64,000 nucleotides of DNA, taken from NCBI GenBank assembly GCA_030248215.1, contig JASANG010001376.1:1-64000 (forward strand), read 5' to 3'. The stretch comes from Enoplolaimus lenunculus (taxonomy: Eukaryota; Nematoda; Enoplea; Enoplida; Thoracostomopsidae). Below the pieces are notes generated by a model. It was not told the DNA's origin and did not search any database. It saw only the letters and a program-made list of their open reading frames with translations. A program made the translations under genes and the position numbers. Positions 1 to 9,680 of this stretch are shown one piece after another (position 1 is the first letter of the stretch; every line of letters begins with the position of its first letter).

Positions 1-121
1 TTTTTTAAGATTTTGATGAATTTCGTAATTTTTATTTCCTATCCAAAATTGCAGCACATTTTGTAATGAAAAGTAATTGCGAGATATGTGATTTTTAACT
101 AATTTTGAGCATAATAACAAC

Positions 122-414
122 CAGTGTGTAACCGATATCCGTTTCCGGTGAAAATCAGTGTCCGTTTCTGTTTCATACTGTTATTTTTACGATCAAATTC
201 AGTTACTAAACAAGTATATATCTAACAATTTTTCATTACAAATATGCTGCAATTGTTTGAAAAAAGATTAAAAAATTTCGACACATGCGCCATTTTTTCG
301 GTGAAATTTTAGAAAGGCCAATGAATATTTGCGAGCCTCAATTGTATTGGCTGAAAAATAATAAAACGGATCCGTTTTCAGTTTCCGTTATTTTTACTAT
401 CCGTTTACACTCTG
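122..414. mobile_element. K-family hAT-like MITE with imperfect 8-bp target duplication
   Basis: Ends are CAGTGTGTAACCG and CGTTTACACTCTG (inverted). Flanks are ATAACAAC and ATAACACA, 6 of 8 matching. The interior has CCGTTTCCGTT-type runs shared with the other K copies. The 8-bp duplication and CAG-type ends point to hAT; no coding sequence is seen. Confidence 0.5.
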
Positions 415-785
415 ATAACACAATTTGCGACATTTCTTAACGCAAACGGACACAAGTCTTACACTCTGGCGTATATGTCGCGTTTAAACAAAATTATGCT
501 TGGCAAAAATGATGTTCCTGAATCTTCAAAAGTTTTCAAAGCTTTTTAGTTTCAGAACCGAATACGTTCTACAAGGAGGCCACGTTTCAATGTTACCTTG
601 TGTGGTAACAGTTCAGACTTCCAGTTTATACATCCCAGAGAACAAAAATTAACATAAAATAAAGTTTATTTTCTAAAAATTAGTATATATACATCTATGA
701 CATTGAAATAAATCTGTTAAATAAACCAAAATCTGCTGTACACCAAACTTCTGTTGCAAGCTATAGCCAATGTAAACAAGAACGA
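415..785. other. AT-rich spacer
   Basis: Contains a further K-like end (ACACAAGTCTTACACTCTGG, ~451-470). Otherwise no gene, repeat or motif was recognised. Confidence 0.4.
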
Positions 786-917
786 AACAGTATTAACATA
801 TTCCTAAGCCTAAGCCTAAGCTTAAGGATAAACCAAGCAAAAAATAGTTCAAAGCTTAACAGCTTACTTTTCATAGTCTCACAGAAAAACGTTCCGCCCC
901 TGATCATTTACATGGGC
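786..917 (+). mobile_element. A-family telomere-core MITE, left end truncated
   Basis: Reads AACAGTATTAACATATTCC, then CCTAAG repeats, then the A right end CAGAAAAACGTTCCGCCCCT and TTTACATGGGC. The left TIR (GGCCCATGTAAAGATC) is missing. Confidence 0.7.
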
Positions 918-1691
918 TCAAGCTATTAATACAGGAATACTCATAAGCCGCAATTCCGAATTCAGCCAACTGGCCAAACTAACACTTCAGTTGACTTTAA
1001 GTCAAACTAAAAATTCTGAAACCATCAACTATTTTACATTGTAGAAAACAGATTTGGCACCTATATTATTCATACACAAAAGAAATAACCAAACGAAAGA
1101 GCTAAACAAAAATTAAAAATCTATACAACATAGTCAAGATTCTTCAGTTTGCCAATTCCCAACAAATATCACAAGCAAAACACAATAAACCGCAAAACTA
1201 ACATGATCTGGCTCAATTATTAGAAACCGAATGCTTTACGCAAAAATACACACCTGACTTAAATATGGAAGACCAAACGAATATAAAAAACAATTCGAAA
1301 CACCGTTTCGCTTAACGAGTCGCTACGACGCATAACAGAATATGCTGTTGATATTAGACAGCAAACTTCAATTCGACATTTTCGAACACATTCTACTCAA
1401 AGATTGAACCGATAACAACACACGGCAACTCACAAAACAAACAAAGTATCTGGTAATCAAGTTTCAAGTCTTCGGACTCGACTAAAACTAACGAACGCGC
1501 TTCTTGGCTAAACATGAGTACAAAAGTTATTTATTCAAATAAATTGGCGACTGAACAGGCGTTCGACATAGTACTTCACACGGTTAAAACACTCCTGAAA
1601 AAATAAAACAACAAACCCTCAAGAAAACTTCTGATGCATATGTATTACTAACGCGAATATAATGGCTGAATTTAGTAAGATGAAAAACATT
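918..1691. other. AT-rich region without recognised features
   Basis: No ORF, RNA or repeat could be supported here. The ORF at 1584-1946 on the minus strand crosses an element boundary and is a shadow. Confidence 0.4.
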
Positions 1692-1699
1692 AACACTAC

Positions 1700-2568
1700 G
1701 GCCAATGTTACTTTGAGGGACGTAACAGTAGATTAAGCGTAGTATTCCTAAGCCTAAGCCTAAGCTTAAGCGTTGCAAAAATGAGTTCCTAAGCCTAAGC
1801 CTAAGCAAAAAAAGTAATCTAGAATCTAATGCGGGATTCACGTTATAACAGGAGCAGGCGGGACACGACTTGTCCCATGTTGATTCGACATCAACGTTAA
1901 AACTCGAGAACTCATATCGGGTGAGCAGACAAAACTCGAATGTCACATGACATTTACTTACAAACCACCGCTCTCAGGAGATCAATGTGTACAAGAGTCG
2001 GTATGTCACGTGATACTGTGGGACATTTATGCGAATATCATATGATATTCCAAAATTACAACGAATATCATATGATATTCAACGGGACAGTGTAATTTTT
2101 GGGTGCTAATGAATTAATGGAAAGTCCGATAGCAGAGGTACAGATTTGCTTAAAATACCAAATACATTTCTGCAAATTCATTTACGGCACAAAACCGCTT
2201 AGAAAAACAGTGTCACAGTTCAAAAATTCAAATTTCAAATTCTAGTATCATATGATATTCAACAGGACAATTTGGGTATGTTACCTCAAGTATGCAGACA
2301 TTTGAAAATATATCATATGATATTCGCTGACACTACGTCGAATATCCTATGATATCGAAGGACAAAAGGTGACTTACACATGCTGATAGCAGACAAATGC
2401 AATTTTTTGAATATGATATTGAGTCTATTGGAAGACAAAATCTTACCCAATAGGCTAATAGGGACAAAACGTGTCCCAAGCTGCCCCGGTTATAACGTGA
2501 ACCCCGCATAAACCTACTCTTTTATACACCCAACAGAAACCTGGACGCCCCTTAAAGTAACATGGGCC
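1700..2568 (+). mobile_element. A'-family hAT-like telomere-core MITE with nested element C
   Basis: Ends are GGCCAATGTTACTTT and AAAGTAACATGGGCC, flanked by a perfect 8-bp duplication AACACTAC (1692-1699 and 2569-2576). The interior has (CCTAAG)n and AAGTAATCTAGAATCTAA. Element C occupies 1830-2508, so the A' body is only about 190 bp. The 8-bp duplication indicates a hAT-type transposase acting in trans. Confidence 0.85.
1830..2508. mobile_element. Element C, copy 1 (palindrome-bearing MITE, TAA duplication)
   Basis: TIRs are TGCGGGATTCACGTTATAAC and GTTATAACGTGAACCCCGCA, followed by GGGGCAGG/CTGCCCC. The flanking TAA at 1827-1829 and 2509-2511 resembles the TWA targets of PIF/Harbinger elements. 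Inside are two exact 18-bp palindromes GAATATCATATGATATTC (2033-2050 and 2063-2080), cores TATCATATGATA at 2246 and 2311, a diverged copy near 2339, and TCACGTGA near 2007. No protein-coding capacity. Confidence 0.85.
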
Positions 2569-2796
2569 AACACTACAATGATTATAAACAGATTCTACCG
2601 TGTTAGGAAACATTCGGCACGTCAGCAGACCGAACCTTATTCAAACGTTCGATAATCTAAATGAAGGAAAGAAAATATGTACGACACCGACAACAAAGAG
2701 GGCGTCGTTCGGGAAAAAATACGTCAGACACCGATCCCATTTTAGGTTGAACCCGATAGCATACGCTATAAGTCATACCAAAACTGGATAATAAAA

Positions 2797-3065
2797 TAAG
2801 AGTGTGCAACTGGGTACATTCTGAGTACAAAACAATGCACCTTGCGCGCTTTAGATAAACCCCCTTATCTAGAGGATTCTCCATGCAATTTCGTATAATA
2901 CTCTCTAGCAAACTATAGCCTTGCCGTCTTATTATGATACCATTGACACCACCTCTATACAACATATGGAGGTCGGCCAAAAACGCAACACCGGTGGTAC
3001 ATTTTGCACCACACATTACAACAGTTGCACACTCATATTAAAAAGCGATCATCCACTCTGGGTCA
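2797..3065. mobile_element. E-family long-inverted-repeat element
   Basis: The left arm is AGAGTGTGCAACTGGGTACA; the right arm is CCAAAAACGCAACACCGG then GTTGCACACTC, its inverted partner. The central G/C stem typical of E is eroded. Confidence 0.6.
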
Positions 3066-3195
3066 TACCAAATGATTCTGAAAAACTTGGTACAAATCAA
3101 AAGACGGAACAAAACGTATATTTCGGCACAGTTGTGAGACTTACCTTTTGAACACACTCAACATACCACCGGTTGCCGTTGCACAATGTTGCAAG

Positions 3196-5003
3196 TTAAT
3201 TCGCTCTGCGTTGACGTTGTACGCGAGACGAATCTCCTCCAGTATAACTTGCAAGAAACAAACCGCCCATAATAGCCATAACGGTTGCAAATTGAAACCC
3301 GACTCGATACCGCATCATGCGCTGTTGTGCAACGCGATCACCTTTTGCGAACGCTCGCAATCCCATCACAAGGGCACCACATGTTGCAAGAATGCCTAAA
3401 ATAATTTCCAATTTTACAAAATTAGTCATGCCGTTTCAATTTGCGATTTTGCCGACTCCGATTCCGAAAATTGACTTTTAAAAATATTAAAACAAGATTT
3501 CATTCGACATGAACTGAAGTTCGAACCGCAAGTACGAACAGTTTTCGAAAAAGATTCAATCTGTTCCAGTGTTTCAGCTGCTCAATTTCGTAAACACATA
3601 CAAGTATTTTAGAGCCTTGCTGGATTCGTATTGCTCAAAACCAAATCCGAATGCGATTCAGAACCTTCAATAATTTTCGCCCAATCTGAAATCGAATCCG
3701 AACTGTCATTGCCACACTGTCATACTCTAAACAACATATCAAAGTGCGGTTACGGTTATTTTTGTACATAATCCGACATGTAAACTACAACTTCACTATA
3801 CATAAAGTGGTGCTACAGATTAAAATCAACCATATTTACCTACAGGAACCAATGGATTTTTCTTAGCTTGTTCTAATGCACGCGATTTCGCTCCTGCGTT
3901 CGGTGCCATAAGCATACTTTCATCCGCTTCTATGGCCGTTTTAAATTCAGGCATTGGAATCGTTGGACCCTGCAACAATAAAAAACACAGTTACACATAA
4001 ACACTGCCACTATAAAACAACAGTAAAGTTATAACAAGATTTTTTGCTTTTAAAGTACACAGGCCATTGATAGGTAAATATTCACGTTATCGTGTAATGC
4101 TATAAAAAGCGTTTCAAAATTCCTACACGGTAAACTGGAACTGCAATAACTGCATCGCTTAAAACAGTCTTAATATTGAACGGTGAAGGTAGGAAAAGTA
4201 GCCAGGTGCCGCTGAGTGTCCTACAAGTTTACTCTATCGTACCTGAGTTGACAAAGCAACGTTTCAGTTAATGAAAAATGTGACTTTTTGCGGCGTAACC
4301 GTAGCCTTGCCGTAGTATGATATTCCTAAACGTCTAAACCTACGCGTACGGAGACATCTACAACAAAGCTTATACAAAGCTTATACAAAAAAATTAGTCA
4401 GAATCCTCCTAAGCCAGCTGTATTGCAGTCTGACTAAAAACGTTAACACCCGCAGACCAGAAAAAGTATGAATTAAGGTCATTTAGGCATAGCTTCCACA
4501 AAGTGTATGCATGCGCTGTAAATTGCAGTGAGTTGATTGAAACGCAGAATGAGTTAAATCTACTCAGATGCTTGAGCTCTAAATTAGGACTTTCAGAACT
4601 CAGGTTTCTGAGGTAATTCAACACGTTGAAATCTAACTTTTATCGTCAATTTTTTTAGTAAAATATCTTAATTTCCACCTGCCCAATTTTAATACTGGCA
4701 TTTTTAATTCACGTAAAAATTTACCAGAACCGAACAGTTACAAAATGCCGGAACCGGAATTCCGGTTGCACCCTGGTCTACAGGTATCCGTCCATCTTTA
4801 CAGGCAACAAAACTAATTTCACCAGTAAACGCCCATTTTTAGACAATGTTCTTATTAACGCCTACCCGATTTTGTTCTTTCGGTGTAATCGCTCGTTTTC
4901 TTTCTTTAGAATAACCGATTTTCTTCCATGTAGCGCCATGAGATGTAGAAACATCGTTCGCGACACCAACGTCGCTAACACTGGCACTATTTTCCACAGT
5001 CAT
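3196..5003 (-). CDS. HIG1-domain protein, HIGD2A-like respiratory complex assembly factor (3 exons)
   Basis: Exons on the minus strand: 5003-4866, 3969-3840 and 3395-3196. Junctions are CGG|GTAGGC, CAG|GGT, GTAG|GTAAAT and TTTTAG|GC, all in phase, giving 155 aa. The N-terminus (MTVENSASVSDV...) is polar. Residues ~80-140 form the HIG1 domain: KKNPLVPVGILATCGAL opens the first membrane segment, then an RAFAKGD...QRMMRYRV linker matching the family's (Q/R)xMMRxR pattern, then a second segment, GFQFATVMAIMGGLFLA. Known HIGD2A/Rcf1 proteins sit in the inner mitochondrial membrane and assist cytochrome c oxidase and supercomplex assembly; that role is inferred from the domain. Length is slightly above the usual ~100-150 aa. 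Intron 1 (3970-4865) holds partial B and K repeats. The start is the first ATG of an open frame. HIGD2 is favoured over HIGD1 because of the NPLVPxG motif. Confidence 0.85.
4508..4625 (+). mobile_element. B-family MITE, 3'-truncated, in the HIG1-gene intron
   Basis: Begins GCTGTAAATTGCAGTGAGTT and keeps the AGGACTTTCAGAACTCAG interior; the right half is missing. Lies in intron 1 of the HIG1-domain gene. Confidence 0.6.
4695..4778. mobile_element. K-family fragment
   Basis: Reads ACCGAACAGTTAC, then GGAACCGGAATTCCGGTTGC and the terminal ACCCTGG found at other K ends. Intronic; left end not defined. Confidence 0.4.
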
Positions 5004-5297
5004 GACGCCAAATGAAAATACTAAAATATTCTAATTTAGTCTATAATGACAACACAAGTAAAACATCAGAGGAGAGTAAACTGCAATAAAACCACAACGG
5101 ACTGCAAATTGCTATATTTTATTACTAATATTAATGCTTGTGGAAACAAATATCAATGAAATATGTTAAATTTCACTACTTTAAATTTTTTTGCACTTCG
5201 ATGATGGATCACTTTTGAAGACCGCCATCGACTGCTCAAATATACTCGATCAGCCATACATACATGTATATTGAAACAAGGACGACCCAAGCGGATG
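5004..5297. promoter_or_regulatory. Upstream region of the HIG1-domain gene
   Basis: AT-rich sequence just 5' of the ATG at 5003. No TATA box, initiator or splice-leader acceptor could be singled out. The promoter assignment is positional only. Confidence 0.25.
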
Positions 5298-5432
5298 CTA
5301 ATTTACCAGATACCCGGACCGGACAGTAAAGAGTCGCGCTAGAGTATCTGTTAACCAAACAGTCGGCATAGATTTATCCTTCACTTCAGCGGAAAAATTA
5401 AGTTCCTTGACATACCCGGAAATACAATCCAA
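5298..5432 (-). CDS. Possible second exon of the same unrecognised gene
   Basis: Minus-strand open segment LDCISGYVKELNFSAEVKDK continuing SMPTVWLTDTLARLFTVRSGYL, followed by GTAAAT, a plausible donor, before a stop. The amino-acid mix looks coding, but no clear acceptor lies upstream and no family is recognised. It sits between the HIG1-domain gene's first exon and the segment at 5440-5607, on the same strand. Confidence 0.22.
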   Translation of the reverse strand: MDCISGYVKELNFSAEVKDKSMPTVWLTDTLARLFTVRSGYLVN

Positions 5433-5439
5433 TCAAGGA

Positions 5440-5607
5440 TCACTCTAAAGAGTATGTTTCTGATATACTGACCACAATCGTATAAATTCGGTTTATAGGT
5501 TCTGTCGGAAAATACACCGGATATCCGGCCGCTTTCGGATCGCCGAATGCTAACGGTTGAAATTGTACGCTGTCGCCCAAATACATTATTTTAGCATGGT
5601 ATATACG
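5440..5607 (-). CDS. Possible exon of an unrecognised gene
   Basis: Minus-strand open segment after a CAG acceptor at 5608: RIYHAKIMYLGDSVQFQPLA... continuing FGDPKAAGYPVYFPTEP.... Codons are mixed and GC-richer than the flanking AT-rich DNA, and composition looks protein-like. A candidate donor GTCAGT follows INRIYTIV. An ATG (5586) would also give a 48-aa free-standing ORF. I recognise no family and found no convincing partner exons, though another coding-like segment lies at 5298-5432. Could be a lone exon, a relic, or chance. Confidence 0.3.
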   Translation of the reverse strand, partial: RIYHAKIMYLGDSVQFQPLAFGDPKAAGYPVYFPTEPINRIYTIVVSISETYSLE

Positions 5608-6449
5608 CTGTTTCAGGATGCAACCGAAGGCAAAAACCGGTGCATCACTGAATAAAATTTGTTCATAACTTAAAAATTTTTAAAATATTGTAAAAAAAAT
5701 TTTCAAAATTCCATTTTGCAAATTCTCGCCAGTTATATCCTTAAAACCATAACCAAAAGACAACCAAGGTCGGCAAACGGTACAATTTTTCGATATACGA
5801 AAATTTTCGCAATCGAAACTCCCAAAACCTGTGGCAAAAATACACCAGAGCCGGAGGTCAATTTTTTTCCAATGATTCTGATCTCTTGTTATACTTGCTT
5901 GCTGTTCACTCATTCGCATTGCTATAAAGCACCGTAAAATTGGTGATTACTACAAGGGGTAACAGGATATCTCACTCACAGGCAACATTTTGTGTGGGAA
6001 GAATCAGGTTTAAATAAAACTCATATATATTATATCGCTCGCTGAGGTTCACAATAGAACGATATCACAATAAACAATAGCAACAGTTATATTTGGCAAA
6101 AGTAGAAAATAATTGTGAAAAAAGTGAAAATCACCAAATCTGTAGACACAGTTATGCACCCAGTATAAATAAACTAAGCATACCCATTCAGATAAATATT
6201 GAATAAATCAAATGCAATATAAAACAACACAAATAGCGATATGCTACACATTCGGGCCCTTGTCATTTAACTTTAAGCTATTTTTATGCTATGGTATTTT
6301 ATAACTTGTTTTGCAACTTCTATAAATATCATGCGCACATCAGCTAACTTTTTGTATGGCTTTCGATGTAAATTGAAGCTTGCACTCAGAGATGCGAATA
6401 GCTCGTTCGGCCAACAGTAATTATTTAACTTTCTGTGCGTGTTTGTGTC
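5608..6449. other. AT-rich region, no supported feature
   Basis: A 79-aa minus-strand ORF (5919-5680) is partly protein-like (MRMSEQQASITRDQNHWKK) but has no recognised relatives. The rest is AT-rich with no repeats identified. Confidence 0.3.
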
Positions 6450-6543
6450 TCATGTAAAGATTAGCGGCGGAACGTTTTTCTGTGGGACTGCAATAGAGTA
6501 AGTTTAAGCTTTAAATTATTTTTTGCTTAAGGTTAGGTATGAG
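6450..6543 (-). mobile_element. A-family telomere-core MITE, half copy
   Basis: Carries CATGTAAAGATTAGCGGCGG then AACGTTTTTCTGTGGGACT, the inverted A right end, into TTTTTTGCTTAAGG, and then breaks off. Confidence 0.6.
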
Positions 6544-6552
6544 CGCCAATTA

Positions 6553-6714
6553 TTTCAGTTGCAAGCCACCGTAGCAACGGCGCCTGATTGGCTTATTCGA
6601 TTATTTTCAATCAATCAGCAGCCACGGCTGCGGGAGCTATGCAGCGGGCTAAATTGGCAAGGTGGTTACGACAGATATATACAAGCCCACCGATTCACAT
6701 TCACCCCAAAATGA
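6553..6714 (+). CDS. Coding-like fragment, unrecognised
   Basis: Downstream of a truncated A element, the frame LQATVATAPDWLIRLFSINQ continuing PRLRELCSGLNWQGGYDRYIQA... stays open to a TGA at 6712-6714, and is preceded by TTATTTCAG, an acceptor-like sequence. Composition is protein-like and GC-richer than its surroundings. No homology is recognised; it may be a terminal exon or a gene relic. The ORF can be extended upstream into the repeat, but that part is not credible. Confidence 0.2.
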   Translation, partial: FQLQATVATAPDWLIRLFSINQQPRLRELCSGLNWQGGYDRYIQAHRFTFTPK

Positions 6715-7025
6715 AATTCTGCACCATTGTTCGCATAAAATACATACAAAATGTTTAAATATAGAAAAAATAAGCGTAAACACTTTGAATGTTACCAAAT
6801 TTTATAATACATGTGTTATGAGCACCAAAAACTGCCAGATTAGCAAAACGCAGCTGCAGACATAACAAAACAACCCATGTTAAGGGTATGCCCACAAGGC
6901 ATATGCCTAAGCCTGAACCTTACCCTACCAGTGTCAAGCCCCCCACCTACCAGTGAACAGGTCTCTATAATTAACATGGACCACTAAACCTGTGTCTTAA
7001 CAGAGTTTGCAATTATTGATTTGAC

Positions 7026-7190
7026 GGGCCAATATTACTTTAAGGGGCGCAACAGTAGATTAAACATATTCCTAAGCCTAAGCGTTGCAAAATGCGTTCC
7101 TAAACCGAAGCCTAAGCAAAAACATGTAATCTAGAATCTAAACCTAGTCTTTTATTGCCCCACCAAAAACCTGGTCGTCCCTTAAATTAA
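7026..7190 (+). mobile_element. A'-family telomere-core MITE
   Basis: Left end GGCCAATATTACTTTAAGGG, interior CCTAAGCCTAAGCG and GTAATCTAGAATCTAAACC, right end CGTCCCTTAAATTAACAT. It is followed head-to-head by another A' copy, so the pair can form a large hairpin. Confidence 0.75.
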
Positions 7191-7205
7191 CATATACATT
7201 TTGTG

Positions 7206-7395
7206 ACCCATATTACTTTAAGGGGCGTTTAGGTTTCTGGTGGGTCTATAAAAGAGTAGGTTTAGATTCTAGATTACATTTTTTGCTTAGGCTTATGCTT
7301 AGGCTTTTTAACACATTTTTGCAACATATAGACTTAGGCTTAAGCTTAGGAATACGCTTAATCTACTGTTACGCTCATAAAAGTAACATTGGCCA
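7206..7395 (-). mobile_element. A'-family telomere-core MITE, inverted relative to its neighbour
   Basis: Reads CCATATTACTTTAAGGGGCG, GGTTTCTGGTGGGTC, then GGCTTA repeats, ending AAAGTAACATTGGCC. Opposite orientation to 7026-7190. Confidence 0.75.
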
Positions 7396-8490
7396 ACTTT
7401 GTTAAGACAAAATTAACAAGCAAAACAAACCAATTTAAATACAAAATAAAAAAACAACGACACCAAACCGTATTATTTACACATATTAAGATACATTTGG
7501 ATACTTAGGATATTTAGAGACTATAAACACTAACTGAAACATATAAAAGTTATTTGTCAGCCGGTTTTCCGCAATGCGCAAAAGTTAGCGAACACACAAC
7601 AATCTGTATGCAAATTTTCTGTTCGGAGAACAATCACGTTCAGTTCTTTGAAATAATATTGTACACAAATTAATGCTGGAAAGCTGCCCGAAATACGTAT
7701 GTGGGGCATTCCAGCTTTAATGTAGATCTAAATAAATTCGTAGCATAGCATTTGAGGAAGCGAGACTCCAAATTTCGACCAAACCATTTACGTTCCGTTT
7801 CCAAGAGGTTGAATATCAAAAGGCAAATGAATATCCGTTGGTTTGTCTGTCCGGCATGAATTCTAAACACCACTGAACAGATTTACTTCATCATTTTTTG
7901 AAATCCAATTATCCTATGATGCTAACCTCGCATTTGTGTTCCTAAATTCAAATCCGTTAATAAGCTACATTCACGTTGGCATTACATTCAAAACCGATAG
8001 TTTCACTGCGTCTGGCAATCAATTAATGTACACTGTGAATTATTGTGTCATATTAGTCAAATTTCCTAAAATTATTGAATTTTAATTTTAATTTGATGAC
8101 ATCGTTTTCCGGTAGCCAGCGCCTCACCGAGCACAATAAAAACATCTGCATTCGCTTCAAGCAAAAACATATGCAATGCGCAGGACAGTGAAAACCGAAT
8201 ACGTAAACAACTTGTGGCTATTGTTCAAAATTGATTTGGCTAATTTTGTTTCAAAAACAGAACTTTACACAGTTTCAAAATGCATGGAGAAAATAAATAA
8301 ACTTCGACAATCAACAACAACAACATATTTCATGGGGAGCAAACCGAAACACAATGAGAAATCAAACAATGATGGAAATTTCTGAACGCAAAATTTCATA
8401 GAACATCCAATGAAGGCGAACACCTGAGCCAAATGTATCAGGTGACACTTTGATTATCTGTTATGAATACATCTTGCACAACAAACCACT
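7396..8490. other. AT-rich intergenic region, nothing supported
   Basis: Only short ORFs of random character (for example 7873-7670 minus and 8176-8385 plus). No repeat family recognised. Confidence 0.4.
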
Positions 8491-8494
8491 TCAA

Positions 8495-8745
8495 CGGTCT
8501 CTAAACAGGATGGGGATGGTCTCTAAACAGGATGGGGATGGTCTCTAAACAGGATGGGGACGGTCTCTAACCAGGATGGGGACGGCCTTTAAACAGGATG
8601 GGGAGAGTCTCTAAACAGGATGGGGGCAGTCTCTAAACAGGATGGGGACGGTCTTTAAACAGGATGGGGACGATCTCTAAACAGGATGAGGACGGTCTCT
8701 AAACAGGATGGGGACGGTCTCTAAACAGGATGGGGACGGTCTCGC
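8495..8745. repeat. 22-bp minisatellite, about 11 units
   Basis: Unit GGTCTCTAAACAGGATGGGG plus AC/AT, repeated head to tail with a few substitutions (for example GGCCTTT, GGGGGCAG). No ORF runs through it. Confidence 0.95.
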
Positions 8746-9680
8746 ACTACACGGATGTCATATAACAGTGCCGAAAACATAATCAAATTAGTAGATCATT
8801 AGGAATTTAGACATTCACACTACGTTTGCTTATCCAAGTGAACTGTTCGGCGTCAGCCTCCGTCCTGCTTAGGGACCGTTGCAGTGGCGGTGGGTTTAGC
8901 GCGCCGGCAACTTCCTGAAAGTTCAATGAAAAAAGTGCTCAATTCTGGCTTGTAGGTCAATAGTTACCTGTTACCTAAGTGCCCTGAAAAAACTTTGAAC
9001 AAATAACACAATTTTAAAATATATATTGCTACAACCATACTACTGCACATAATCAAATGTACAGATAATTAATATCTAACCTTGGAAAATACATATTGTA
9101 GACTTGATAGACATAATTCGGCTAAATTACTTGAAGAAGACTTCCAGTGCGCAACGGTCTAATGTATTAATAAAACCAGCAACTATAATAGAAATGTTAA
9201 CAATAAGTTCGTATGATGATAACAGCAATCACAATAATAATAATAACACGTAATAATAATAATAATTATAATAATAATGTAAAGAAATTCATCCGACAAT
9301 TGGATAGACCCAAAACCACAGGCTCATTATGATAAGATACATACAACGTAGCCAATTAATAAACAACGTCGGGGCATAGCCTAGAGCCACAGACGACATT
9401 TTCATACTGCACAATTTTGATGCTTTCCTTTACTCGTATTGTTTTATATCACACAAGCAAAAGACCGAAACGCTGTTACCTTATTATTCAACAGAAACGT
9501 TATTTCCAGTCCTTCTTGTGCTCAACACTTAAGTTTAGCCGTCTTTTCTGCTACGTCGTAAATCAAATTTTGAACGCAGACAAACCATGCCGATAACCTC
9601 ATACTTACTGAATTATAAAATCCAAACAAATTTCATCAAACCAACATACCACACTGCAACATTTGAGTCAATTTGTACCA
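8746..9680. other. dpy-19 3' flank, with an AAT microsatellite
   Basis: Downstream of the dpy-19 stop. Contains an (AAT)n/(TAA)n microsatellite at ~9232-9283. The 3' UTR probably lies near 9450-9680, but no unique poly(A) signal can be chosen. Nothing else recognised. Confidence 0.4.

Noticed and set aside
2600-3151. Overlapping ORFs on both strands at 2.6-3.1 kb
   Set aside because: They cross an E element and its inverted arms; no protein family recognised.
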